This document shows positions 5,986 to 13,611 of a DNA stretch of 16,363 bases, piece by piece (the stretch's first letter is position 1; each line of letters begins with the position of its first letter). A program made the position numbers and the translations under genes. The DNA comes from an uncultured Helicobacteraceae bacterium (GTDB taxonomy: Bacteria > Campylobacterota > Campylobacteria > Campylobacterales > Sulfurimonadaceae), in contig CAIUZU010000009.1 in NCBI GenBank assembly GCA_903903705.1, positions 1-16,363 on the forward strand. The letters run 5' to 3'. Under the pieces are notes generated by a model that saw nothing but the letters and a program-made list of their open reading frames with translations, was not told the DNA's origin and did not search any database.

Positions 5986-7527
5986 GTGAAAATATTACTT
6001 TTAAACAATAACCCGGTAGTCAATAAATTAGTAACTTTAAGTGCACAAAAAACCTCGAATACGCTTGATGTTGCAGAGAGTGTCGGGGCTGTAGAATCCA
6101 AAAATTATGATATTTTAATCGTTGATGACGCCCTATATAGCGAAGATGCTATGAACGAGCTAAAAGATAAGATTGAGTACGGCAAATCTTTATATATTTG
6201 CTCAAAGGATGCAAAAATAGCACCCGAGTTTACTAAAATACTCAAAAAACCTTTTCTTCCTACGGATTTAGTAGAGTTGTTTATAACTTTAGCAAAAGAG
6301 ACTAATACGATTAATCTTGAAAAATTGGGTACGAGCAGTAATTTTGAAGAGTCACATGAGTCTTTTGATGAAGAGCTAGAAAGTTTGGATAAGAGCACAG
6401 AGATTGAAGATCTTGAAGATCTGGAAGGCTTTGATGACTTAGAGAGCCTAGATGAAGATTTAGAGATTAAGCAAAGTGATAGAGATAATTATGAGTCAGA
6501 AGAAGATGATATAGACTTTGAAAACCTTGATGAATCTCTTGATGATGATATAGGTTTTGATGAAGAGGGAGATTTTGACAAGCTAGAATCAACTCAAGAT
6601 AAATCAGATAGCGTTCTTGATAAAGATGAGCTAAAAGAGGTGAAAAATCTTTTAGAAGAGAGCGATATGGAAGAGTTTGACTCAGAAGAGTTTGATTTAG
6701 CAGGTTTGGCAGATATGCAGAGTTCTCAAGCAAAAGAAAATATTTTGGAAGTTGAAGATAATGCAGACGATGACATGTTTGAAGATTTAGAACTTGAGGG
6801 TGATGATTTAGAATTGGATGATGATGAGATGGGATTTGAAGACCTCACGACAGAGACACCGACTAGCAAGTCTAGCGATGAAAAGTCGGAAGATGAATTT
6901 AAATTTGAAGATGATTTAGAACTTGAAGATGATTTAGAACTTGAAGATGATTTTGGTTTTAATGATAAATTGGAAGTTGAGGACGATTTAAAATCTGAAG
7001 ATGATTTAGAGCTTAAAGAAGATAAAGCAGAAGAGATAGATGAGGATTTTACTTTAGAAGATGACGATGATGAGATGCAAAAGCTTGATGATGAAGAGAG
7101 TTTTGAAGATCTCAATTCGGAAGAAGCTGCGCATGATGAAGAATCTGATGATTTGGAAGATTTAGAGTCTAAGATAGAGAGTGCGGTAAAAGAGTTAAGT
7201 GATGAAGATTTACAGAGTGAGGTAGATGAAGATATGCTAATGGATATTGATTCTTTAACAAGTAGAGATTTAAAGATTGCAATCGGTGAAGAAGTAGCAG
7301 CAGATGAAGAGTTTAGTGAAGCAGATGAGGAAGTAGGAGTTGATGAGAGCCTAGAAGAATCAGAAACTGAGGCAGAAGTTTCAGAAATTCCAAAAGAGAT
7401 AAATGCCAGTTCAAACGATGGCGTTGAAGCTCTAAAAAAACTTTTAAAAGCACTCTCAAATGAGGAAGTAGCTGCTTCTTTAAAAGGGATGAAAATAAAT
7501 ATTAATATAACTTTAGGTGATCAGTAG
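5986..7527 (+). CDS. Highly acidic protein with degenerate receiver domain
   Basis: The function of this 513-residue protein is unknown. Residues 1-105 look like a response-regulator receiver fold: strand MKILLLNNNP, strand YDILIVDD (D47/D48 at the phospho-acceptor position), and KKPFLPTDLVE at 87-97 with the switch Lys-Pro. The usual acidic pair after the first strand is replaced by Asn residues (N7-N9), so Mg binding and phosphorylation may be impaired. Residues about 118-465 are dominated by Asp and Glu, with near-repeats such as DDLELE, and are probably disordered. An island SLTSRDLKIAIGEE (423-436) and a C-terminal block ALKKLLKALSNEE...LKGMKININITLG (about 480-511) look ordered. GTG is the start, with AAAGGGA seven bases upstream. 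Its stop overlaps the gmk start. From memory, C. jejuni has a 'highly acidic protein' (Cj1178c) at this position between fliR and gmk. Confidence 0.85.
   Translation: MKILLLNNNPVVNKLVTLSAQKTSNTLDVAESVGAVESKNYDILIVDDALYSEDAMNELKDKIEYGKSLYICSKDAKIAPEFTKILKKPFLPTDLVELFITLAKETNTINLEKLGTSSNFEESHESFDEELESLDKSTEIEDLEDLEGFDDLESLDEDLEIKQSDRDNYESEEDDIDFENLDESLDDDIGFDEEGDFDKLESTQDKSDSVLDKDELKEVKNLLEESDMEEFDSEEFDLAGLADMQSSQAKENILEVEDNADDDMFEDLELEGDDLELDDDEMGFEDLTTETPTSKSSDEKSEDEFKFEDDLELEDDLELEDDFGFNDKLEVEDDLKSEDDLELKEDKAEEIDEDFTLEDDDDEMQKLDDEESFEDLNSEEAAHDEESDDLEDLESKIESAVKELSDEDLQSEVDEDMLMDIDSLTSRDLKIAIGEEVAADEEFSEADEEVGVDESLEESETEAEVSEIPKEINASSNDGVEALKKLLKALSNEEVAASLKGMKININITLGDQ
6907..6954 (+). repeat. 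18-bp tandem repeat inside the acidic protein gene
   Basis: The unit GAAGATGATTTAGAACTT occurs at 6907-6924 and exactly again at 6925-6942, then partly (GAAGATGATTT) from 6943. Degenerate GAAGATGATTTAGA copies recur nearby, for example around 6999. The unit encodes EDDLEL and keeps the reading frame, so copy-number change by slippage would lengthen or shorten the acidic tract without a frameshift. Confidence 0.85.
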
Positions 7528-8147
7528 TGAATCATAAAACAGGTGCTATTTTAGTTCTCTCCGGTCCAAGCGGAGCAGGTAAGAGTTCTCTGCTTAATAA
7601 AATAATAGGTGATTTGGGTGAGTGTCACTTCTCTATCTCAACGACAACACGCTCTATGAGAGATGGTGAGATAGACGGTGTTCATTATCATTTTGTAGAT
7701 GAGGATGAGTTCAAAAATGATATGGAAGATGAGCTTTTTTTGGAGTATGCCGTTGTCCACGGCAACTACTATGGGACATCTATAAAACCGGTAAAAGAGG
7801 CACTTAAGGCAGGCAAGTTAGTTATATTTGACATAGACGTGCAAGGAAATGCTACTATCGTAAATAGACTTGGCGATATTACCACATCTGTATTTATCTC
7901 TCCGCCTACCCTCTCTGAGCTAAAAAGAAGATTGGAATTCCGTTCAACAGATACACAAGAAGTAATTGAACGCCGCATAAATATGGCAAAAAGAGAGATA
8001 CAAAGAATTAGCGAGTATGATTTTCTAATTGTAAATGATAACATCGAAGAAGCTGCAGAGACGCTAAAAGTGATAGCAAATGCAGCAAAAGTTAAAATTC
8101 CAGGTAATGAGATTAATGATTTTGTGATAAATTGGGAAGATATGTAA
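7527..8147 (+). CDS. gmk: Guanylate kinase
   Basis: Guanylate kinase phosphorylates GMP (and dGMP) to the diphosphate with ATP in purine nucleotide synthesis. The 206-residue length is standard. The P-loop GPSGAGKS is at 13-20, and the GMP-binding segment STTTRSMRDGEIDGVHYHF follows. The later IDVQGN and RRINMAKREI segments match the NMP-binding and lid regions. The GTG start shares one base with the TAG stop of the acidic protein gene (TAGTG), and AGGTGA (7515-7520) lies six bases upstream, so translation of the two is likely coupled. tatA follows after 85 bases with its own promoter. Confidence 0.98.
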   Translation: MNHKTGAILVLSGPSGAGKSSLLNKIIGDLGECHFSISTTTRSMRDGEIDGVHYHFVDEDEFKNDMEDELFLEYAVVHGNYYGTSIKPVKEALKAGKLVIFDIDVQGNATIVNRLGDITTSVFISPPTLSELKRRLEFRSTDTQEVIERRINMAKREIQRISEYDFLIVNDNIEEAAETLKVIANAAKVKIPGNEINDFVINWEDM

Positions 8148-8196
8148 AACCGTATAATAATATATGAGCGATAAGAGAAGTTACAGCTAATTTGGC

Positions 8197-8202
8197 TATA
8201 AT
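8197..8202 (+). promoter_or_regulatory. -10 box for tatA-argS
   Basis: TATAAT within TTTGGCTATAATTTC, 30 bases upstream of the tatA ATG, predicts a start near 8209 and a leader of about 24 bases holding the ribosome site AGAAGGA. A second TATAAT at 8153-8158, just after the gmk stop, is a weaker alternative. Confidence 0.6.
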
Positions 8203-8232
8203 TTCTGACTTAAATTTAGAGAAGGAATAGAC

Positions 8233-8481
8233 ATGGGAATACCGAGCGGACAAGAGTTGCTTGTAATATTAGCAATTGTAGTTTTACTTTTTGGAGCAAA
8301 AAAAATACCTGAATTAGCAAAAGGGATTGGCAAGGGGATTAAAAACTTCAAAGCTGAGATGAAAAATGATGATCTTGATGATGTTGAGATAAAAACTGCT
8401 CAGAACGATACTGCTAAAAAAGTAGAACCGACTGGGACTGCTGCTTCTACAGAAACTCCAAAAACTTCACACCAAGCGTAA
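8233..8481 (+). CDS. tatA: Twin-arginine translocase subunit TatA/E
   Basis: TatA oligomers form the translocation pore of the Tat pathway, which exports folded, often cofactor-bearing proteins with twin-arginine signals. The 82-residue protein has one N-terminal membrane helix (about 8-21) ending in the conserved Phe-Gly pair (F20-G21). The amphipathic helix [18 protein letters not shown] follows, with a charged, Thr-rich tail that is probably disordered. The ATG has AGAAGGA close upstream. tatB and tatC are not in the window. The argS start codon lies three bases after the tatA stop in the same frame, suggesting a two-gene transcript. From memory, the same tatA-argS neighbourhood occurs in C. 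jejuni. Confidence 0.96.
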   Translation: MGIPSGQELLVILAIVVLLFGAKKIPELAKGIGKGIKNFKAEMKNDDLDDVEIKTAQNDTAKKVEPTGTAASTETPKTSHQA

Positions 8482-8484
8482 GTT

Positions 8485-10080
8485 TTGAAACAACGAGTGT
8501 CGGCGCTTTTGCGCGAAAAGTTTGGTCGTGAAGTTGTTTTAGAAAAACCTCGAGATCGCTCTTTTGGGCATTTTGCCACCCCTATTGCCTTCTCTTTGGC
8601 AAAGGAGCTCAAAGAGTCTCCTATGAAAATAGCCGAAGAATTAGCATCTTCATTTCAAGAGGACGATATATTTAGCAGTGTTGACCATGTAAAAGGTTAC
8701 TTAAATTTTCGCCTTAGTGAAAACTTCTTGAATGAGTATGCTGCATGGGCTCTGCAAAATCCAAATGAATTTGCAAAACAGGATAAAAAAGAGAAGATTC
8801 TTTTAGAATTTGTTAGCGCAAATCCAACAGGACCGCTTCATATCGGACATGCTAGAGGTGCCGTTTACGGAGATACTCTTTATAGACTGGCAAAACATCT
8901 AGGTTATGACATAACGGCTGAATATTATGTAAATGATGCAGGAAATCAGATAGATCTTTTGGGACTCTCTATTCAGTTAGAAGGACGTTCAAGCATACTT
9001 GGCGAAGAGGTTGAGTATCCTCAGAGTTACTATCGTGGAGAGTATCTGTCTGCTTTGGCAGAAGAAGCAATTCAAAAATTTGGCAAAGAGATTTTAAGTG
9101 ATGAATCTCGTCAAAAAGAGCTTGCACTTTGGGCTAAAGACGGTGTAATGGAGATCATCAAAAAAGATTTGGCAGACACCAATATTTTCTTTGATACTTT
9201 TGTATATGAATCTTCTCTTTATGATGACTGGGATAGAGTCATGGTTAAAATGGGCGATGGTATCTATAAAAAAGATGATAAAATTTTTATAGCATCAAGC
9301 CAAAGAGGCGATGACTCTGATAGAGTTGTAGTTCGTGAGGATGGTCGTCCTACATATCTAGCAGGTGATATCGTATATCATAACCAAAAGTTCGAGCGAG
9401 GGTATGTTCACTACATAAATATATGGGGAGCCGACCATCACGGATATATTGCCAGAGTAAAAGCTGCAGTTGAATTTTTAGGCTATGATAGCTCTAAACT
9501 TGAAGTGCTCCTTTCTCAAATGGTAAGTCTTTTAAAAGACGGCGAGCCGTATAAGATGAGCAAGCGTGCGGGCAATGTAATCCTTATGAGTGACATAGTT
9601 GAAGAGATAGGCTCTGATGCGCTTAGATTTATTTTTGCTTCAAAAAAGAGCGATACGGCACTTGAGTTTGACTTGGCTGAGTTTAAAAAGCAAGATAGCT
9701 CAAACCCTATTTTTTACATTCAGTATGCACATGCAAGAATAAAAACAATTATTTCAAAAAGCAGCCTGAGCGAAAATGAGATCATGTCTTCTAGTTTGAG
9801 AAATTTAGATGAAAATGCCGATATTCTTATGTTTGATGCACTTTTGCTTCCTGAAATTGTGGAAGATGCATTTGCTTCAAGGCAAGTTCAAAAACTCCCT
9901 GAGTATTTGAAATCCCTTGCTGCATCACTGCATAAATTTTACTATGATTGCAGAATCATCGGGACAGAGGATGAAGCAAAACTCCTTAAACTTTTGATGC
10001 TGGTTGGCTTGTCTCTTCGTGTAGGTCTCTCTTTGATGGGGATAACGGCAAAAGATTACATGAGCAAAGAAGATAATTAA
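8485..10080 (+). CDS. argS: Arginyl-tRNA synthetase
   Basis: ArgRS charges tRNA-Arg with arginine in an ATP-dependent reaction. The 531-residue protein is class I: the HIGH motif is exact at 119-122 within PTGPLHIGHARGA, and the KMSK motif at 357-360 within YKMSKRAGN. The N-terminal additional domain is recognisable as FGHFATPIAFSLAKELK, and the C-terminal DALR-type anticodon domain runs from about 400. The TTG at 8485 is chosen because the frame upstream is closed by the tatA stop at 8479-8481, leaving only GTT between. No strong ribosome site is present, so expression may depend on coupling to tatA. Its stop overlaps that of the convergent gene by four bases. Confidence 0.98.
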   Translation: MKQRVSALLREKFGREVVLEKPRDRSFGHFATPIAFSLAKELKESPMKIAEELASSFQEDDIFSSVDHVKGYLNFRLSENFLNEYAAWALQNPNEFAKQDKKEKILLEFVSANPTGPLHIGHARGAVYGDTLYRLAKHLGYDITAEYYVNDAGNQIDLLGLSIQLEGRSSILGEEVEYPQSYYRGEYLSALAEEAIQKFGKEILSDESRQKELALWAKDGVMEIIKKDLADTNIFFDTFVYESSLYDDWDRVMVKMGDGIYKKDDKIFIASSQRGDDSDRVVVREDGRPTYLAGDIVYHNQKFERGYVHYINIWGADHHGYIARVKAAVEFLGYDSSKLEVLLSQMVSLLKDGEPYKMSKRAGNVILMSDIVEEIGSDALRFIFASKKSDTALEFDLAEFKKQDSSNPIFYIQYAHARIKTIISKSSLSENEIMSSSLRNLDENADILMFDALLLPEIVEDAFASRQVQKLPEYLKSLAASLHKFYYDCRIIGTEDEAKLLKLLMLVGLSLRVGLSLMGITAKDYMSKEDN

Positions 10081-10757
10081 AACTTAAGATTCGGATATAG
10101 CTTTGATATCTGACTTAACTGCTGTTTTGTGACTTGTATAAGGGTAGGGTTTTTACTCTTATCAAGCCAAGCGACTACTCTTGTAATCTCTTCTAATTTC
10201 ATAGAGGTGCATCCAGCCGTCGGTGCATCTTCTGCACTCTCTACATGTAAAAAAATACAAGAACCTGCTTCTCTTATCTGCTCTTTATTGTGTCCAACAA
10301 CTATGCCTAACTCATACTGAGCGTCGTCTCTTTTCATCTTTTCAAAGCTTTTTGGCATAATTTTTGGTGTTTTAATGATTTTATTGTAGAAGTTTGAGTC
10401 AGAATCGTCTATGCAGATAAGATCTTCACTAGTGTAAAGATATGGCATCTTTGTCGCCATCTCTTTTTCATAGCCAAACACGGCTTCAAGAGTAAAGATG
10501 CCTATAGGGGCTTTTTTGTCGCCCTCTTGTTTTAGAGGTTCTTGTAGATCATGTAAAAATTCAACCTCACCAAGCCCGTGACCAAGCCCGCCCTTGCCGA
10601 GATTTACCTCAAATGAGTCAAAAACTTTTTTATTGTTTTCAAAACAGCTAAGTGTTGCCCTTTGGGAATTAAAATTATCTGCAACTACGAGAATTATCTG
10701 TTCGTCGGCAAATAGAAAGATTTTGCAAATTATAAGAATTAAGAAACTTTTTACCAT
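10077..10757 (-). CDS. Secreted L,D-transpeptidase-family (YkuD) protein
   Basis: This 226-residue protein is predicted to be exported by an N-terminal signal peptide (1-17, MVKSFLILIICKIFLFA) and to act on peptidoglycan peptide stems by cysteine catalysis. The catalytic region is visible as VVGHN (153-157), FLHV with H171, and APTAGCTSM with the nucleophile C183. This TAGC-type signature differs from the classic SxGC(I/V)R of ErfK/YbiS: Thr-Ser-Met follows the Cys and no Arg is present. I believe it matches the COG3786-like branch of the family, whose exact reaction (transpeptidation or carboxypeptidation) is less certain. The ATG start gives a well-formed signal peptide, though no clear ribosome site is seen. 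It converges on argS and diverges from the GNAT gene. Confidence 0.83.
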   Translation of the reverse strand: MVKSFLILIICKIFLFADEQIILVVADNFNSQRATLSCFENNKKVFDSFEVNLGKGGLGHGLGEVEFLHDLQEPLKQEGDKKAPIGIFTLEAVFGYEKEMATKMPYLYTSEDLICIDDSDSNFYNKIIKTPKIMPKSFEKMKRDDAQYELGIVVGHNKEQIREAGSCIFLHVESAEDAPTAGCTSMKLEEITRVVAWLDKSKNPTLIQVTKQQLSQISKLYPNLKF

Positions 10758-10775
10758 AAAGTATGTTACTATTAC

Positions 10776-10781
10776 TAAAAT
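10776..10781 (+). promoter_or_regulatory. Possible -10 box for the GNAT-nhaC pair
   Basis: TAAAAT in the short divergent gap between the transpeptidase-like gene and the GNAT gene. It predicts a start near 10788 and a leader of about 32 bases if translation begins at 10820. Confidence 0.4.
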
Positions 10782-10819
10782 ATGAAACAGATTAATTTTT
10801 GGATATGGAAAAAAAGTTT

Positions 10820-11443
10820 ATGAGTATTAACATAAGAAAAGCAACTAGTGCTGATGCCACGTTTTTAGCACAAATGATTTTACAAAGCACTAGAGCTGAT
10901 AAAAAAATTGGTATTTATGATTTGATTTTTAAGAGTGCAGATGAGAAGCAAATTTTAAATTATTTAGAAAAATTAACAACTACTACAGCAAAATATAACT
11001 GCCATTTTAGTAATTTTTTAATTGCAGAGATTGACGGTAAAAGTGTAGGTTCACTTTGCAGCTATGAGCCCAGGCTTGTCACAAGAGAGGTTTTTTTAGC
11101 TTCTCTTAGTGAGATAGGCGTAAACGGCGAAGATAGCGAGTACTTAGGACTTATGGACATTTGTGGATTTGCTCTCAACAATAGAACTCTTGTTTTTGAC
11201 TATATGGAGGAGCTGGAGGGCTTTATGGATGTCGGTATTTTAAAAGCGCTTATGCATAAAAGCCTTCTTAATGCCAGACTAAAAGGTTATCGTATAGCAC
11301 AGACAATAGTTGAAATCGGTTCTTTGGAAACGCTTCTGTACTACAAAAAACTTGGGTTTAAAGAGATAAAACAAAAAGAGTGCGATCCATATAAAGAAAT
11401 CTTTGGCAGAGCAGGTTTAGTTTTATTGTCAATTGAATTTTGA
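10820..11443 (+). CDS. GNAT-family N-acetyltransferase
   Basis: This is a predicted acetyl-CoA-dependent N-acetyltransferase with an unknown acceptor. The opening strand INIRKATSADATFLAQM is typical of GNAT proteins. The central strand FLIAEIDGKSVGSLCSY matches the hairpin before the acetyl-CoA site, and the C-terminal LYYKKLGFKEI is the characteristic 'YxKxGF' end. The canonical Q/R-x-x-G-x-G/A loop is weak (about ARLKGYR). I place the start at the ATG at 10820, directly before the domain and after a purine tract (10807-10816). In-frame ATG at 10805 and TTG at 10799 are alternatives that add 5 or 7 residues. The stop overlaps the NhaC-like gene by 11 bases, so the two are probably co-expressed, although no functional link is obvious. 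Confidence 0.82.
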   Translation: MSINIRKATSADATFLAQMILQSTRADKKIGIYDLIFKSADEKQILNYLEKLTTTTAKYNCHFSNFLIAEIDGKSVGSLCSYEPRLVTREVFLASLSEIGVNGEDSEYLGLMDICGFALNNRTLVFDYMEELEGFMDVGILKALMHKSLLNARLKGYRIAQTIVEIGSLETLLYYKKLGFKEIKQKECDPYKEIFGRAGLVLLSIEF

Positions 11444-12824
11444 TTGGGCTAATATAGAAGCTTCCTTTCTTTCTCTTCTTCCTTCACTTATTGCTATCGT
11501 TCTGGCACTTTATAGTAGAAATGTGATTTTGTCGCTTCTAGGCGGCATAGTTGCCGGAGTTTTCATACTAAGCAATTTTTCTGTTGCTGCCTCTTTATAT
11601 GCTGTTTTTGAACTTTTTTTTTCCATGCTTAGCGAGGCTTGGGTATTAAAAACTTTAGGTTTTGCGATTTTAGTCGGAAGCATTATGGAACTTATAGAGA
11701 AATCAGGCGGTATCGAGGGTTTTGTCGATTACATGCAAAACAGAGTAGCTCTTGTATCTTCGCCTCGTTCAGCACTTGTCCTGAGTTACATCATAGGAGT
11801 TGTTATTTTTGTGGAGTCATCTATCACATCTTTAGTAGCCGGTGCTGTCGGAAGGCCATTTTGCAAAAAATACAAAATCCCAAATGCAAAACTGGCGTTT
11901 GTATGTGACTCAACATCTGCACCGATTTGCTCTCTTCTTATTTTCAACGGTTGGGGTGCACTTCTGCTTGGACTTATTACGACTCAAGCAACGCTAAATG
12001 ATATGAATATAAATCCACTCTCTTTGTTGATGGATGCGATTTTCTATAATTTTTATGCCATGATTGCTCTTGTTGTCACATTTGCGGCAATCTGGTTTAA
12101 CATCGATATCGGTGCTATGAAAAATGCGACACTCTCTGCCGCAGTAAGCTCTCATGATGATACAAAACATGCGGATATGTTCTATATGGTTTTGCCGATA
12201 CTTTTGATGATAGTTTTTGTTTTTCTCTTTATGTATATCACTGGCGGTGGCGATATCATAAAAGGTAGCGGTTCAAGTTCTATCTTTTACACAATGCTCA
12301 CAACGCTTCTTTTTATGCTTTTTTACTATGTCGGAACAAAGAACATGACTCTTAAGAGATGGGGCAAAATATCTGTTGACGGTGCTTTAAAACTTTTTCC
12401 TATCGCACTTATACTTCTTTTTGCGTTTGCCATAGGCGAGGTTATAACAAACCTAAAAACCGGAGAGCATCTCGCTTCACTTGCAAATCAAAACTTAAGT
12501 CCATATCTTTTGGCGGGGGTTATATTTTTACTGGGAGCCGTCATCTCTTTTTCAACGGGAACAAGCTGGGGAACATTTAGCATAATGATTCCTGTTGCCG
12601 TTCCTATGGCAGTTGCTATGGATGCGAATATTGCTCTTTGTATTGGGGCTGTAATATCGGGCGGCGTATTTGGAGATCACTGCTCGCCCATTTCAGATAC
12701 GACTGTCATATCAGCGATGGCGAGTGATTGTGAGTTGATAGAGCATGTAAACACACAGATACCGTATGCTCTCATAAGTGCTTTCGTCGCACTTGTACTT
12801 TTTATACTCTTTAGTTTCCTATAG
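11433..12824 (+). CDS. NhaC-family Na+/H+ antiporter-like transporter
   Basis: This polytopic inner-membrane protein of 463 residues has about 11-12 hydrophobic segments. It is probably an antiporter exchanging Na+ for H+, or an organic anion exchanger of the same family. The C-terminal GDHCSPISDTT motif (from residue 414) followed by ISAMASDCELIEHV is characteristic of the NhaC family, as is the paired internal CDSTSAPICSLLIFNGW segment. The start is a TTG inside the end of the GNAT gene with no clear ribosome site, so translational coupling is likely. The exact ion cannot be read from sequence; some members exchange malate/lactate or amino acids. The 3' end overlaps the convergent exonuclease gene by 14 bases. 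Confidence 0.88.
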   Translation: MNFDWANIEASFLSLLPSLIAIVLALYSRNVILSLLGGIVAGVFILSNFSVAASLYAVFELFFSMLSEAWVLKTLGFAILVGSIMELIEKSGGIEGFVDYMQNRVALVSSPRSALVLSYIIGVVIFVESSITSLVAGAVGRPFCKKYKIPNAKLAFVCDSTSAPICSLLIFNGWGALLLGLITTQATLNDMNINPLSLLMDAIFYNFYAMIALVVTFAAIWFNIDIGAMKNATLSAAVSSHDDTKHADMFYMVLPILLMIVFVFLFMYITGGGDIIKGSGSSSIFYTMLTTLLFMLFYYVGTKNMTLKRWGKISVDGALKLFPIALILLFAFAIGEVITNLKTGEHLASLANQNLSPYLLAGVIFLLGAVISFSTGTSWGTFSIMIPVAVPMAVAMDANIALCIGAVISGGVFGDHCSPISDTTVISAMASDCELIEHVNTQIPYALISAFVALVLFILFSFL

Positions 12825-13563
12825 AACCTAAGGCAGTATTGATAGAGTAACGCATATCATCATCAAGATTTTCCATGTTGCTAAGCATCCATCTAAGGTA
12901 AGGTGCATCGCTTGTTGCAACTTCTTGCAGCGTTTTTCCTTTATATTTCCCAAAGTTAAACGATTTTATCAAGATAGGCGTCATGGTTAAATCAACCATC
13001 TTCTCAACAGGGTTCTCATCCGGAAATTGAACTTGTACAGCTTCTCTCAATCTGCTAAGCAACAGTTTTAAAACTAAAACATCGCCGATGGCATCATGTG
13101 CTTTGACTACTATGCCGAGTGCATCAGCCTCTTTTTGCTCATCTTTATACAACTCCATTTTATAGCGAAAGTACTGAAGTCTATGTGCCTCTTCGTTTGG
13201 AAAGATATGTTTTGCGACTCTGAGTGTATCAATTACCTTCATTTTAGTCTCAAATCCCTCTTTTTTGAGCATATCTACATCAAACTTTGCATTGTGAATT
13301 ATGAGATAGTTCTCATTTGTGTTGAGTTGTAAAAGTCTTTTGTATGATGCGCTTTCTTTGCATGTACTCTTGCCCTCAAGCATATCCGGAGTGATTCCAT
13401 GAACTTCCATCGCAGCAAAGTTTATGGGAACATCTGAGCTGAAAAACTCATTTTGAACCTCTACTTTTTTCTCTCCCAAAACCATAAAACCCAGTTGGAT
13501 TACTCTGTCTAGTTCGCCTGTTCCCGTTGTTTCCGTATCTAAAATTATGTATCTCTTTGCCAA
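12811..13563 (-). CDS. DnaQ/ExoX-like DEDD 3'-5' exonuclease
   Basis: This is a predicted 3'-5' exonuclease of the DEDDh type with 250 residues. The metal-binding acids are in the expected order: ExoI D9 and E11 in ILDTETTG, ExoII D95 in IIHNAKFDVDML, and ExoIII H156 and D161 in HDAIGD. After the catalytic domain (about 1-180), the tail at 199-228 contains FNFGKYKGKTLQEVA and YLRWML. This resembles the C-terminal module of exodeoxyribonuclease X-like proteins, and argues against the Pol III epsilon subunit. The start is TTG, with AGGAA seven bases upstream. It is divergent from the amidase gene, and the two share a symmetric -10 region. The role is likely in DNA repair or end processing. Confidence 0.9.
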   Translation of the reverse strand: MAKRYIILDTETTGTGELDRVIQLGFMVLGEKKVEVQNEFFSSDVPINFAAMEVHGITPDMLEGKSTCKESASYKRLLQLNTNENYLIIHNAKFDVDMLKKEGFETKMKVIDTLRVAKHIFPNEEAHRLQYFRYKMELYKDEQKEADALGIVVKAHDAIGDVLVLKLLLSRLREAVQVQFPDENPVEKMVDLTMTPILIKSFNFGKYKGKTLQEVATSDAPYLRWMLSNMENLDDDMRYSINTALGSIGN

Positions 13564-13589
13564 ATATCAGTTCCTATTTTTTGTTGTAG

Positions 13590-13596
13590 TATAATA
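13590..13596. promoter_or_regulatory. Symmetric -10 region between divergent genes
   Basis: The top strand reads TATAAT at 13590-13595, towards the amidase gene. The bottom strand reads TATTAT over 13596-13591, towards the exonuclease gene. The whole gap is 48 bases, so one AT-rich core may serve both directions. The rightward start would fall close to the amidase ribosome site AAAAGG (13601-13606). Confidence 0.45.
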
Positions 13597-13611
13597 TCCA
13601 AAAAGGTTTAC

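Noticed and set aside
5981..5986. ATG-TAG mini-ORF directly before the acidic protein start
   Set aside because: One codon followed by a stop; the real start is the GTG at 5986, which fits the spacing to AAAGGGA.
6907..6954. Short repeats considered as a CRISPR-like array
   Set aside because: The units are contiguous with no spacers and keep the coding frame of the acidic protein.
6726..7115. Minus-strand open frame encoding a poly-serine protein
   Set aside because: It is the mirror of GAT/GAA-rich Asp/Glu codons in the acidic protein gene; no ribosome site or domain.
8400..8612. Minus-strand open frame over the tatA-argS junction
   Set aside because: It is antisense to two well-supported genes with no features of its own.
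11639..11908. Plus-strand open frame inside the NhaC-like gene, as possible frameshift evidence
   Set aside because: The NhaC frame is continuous and conserved throughout; this is a shadow frame with Cys/Arg-rich noise.
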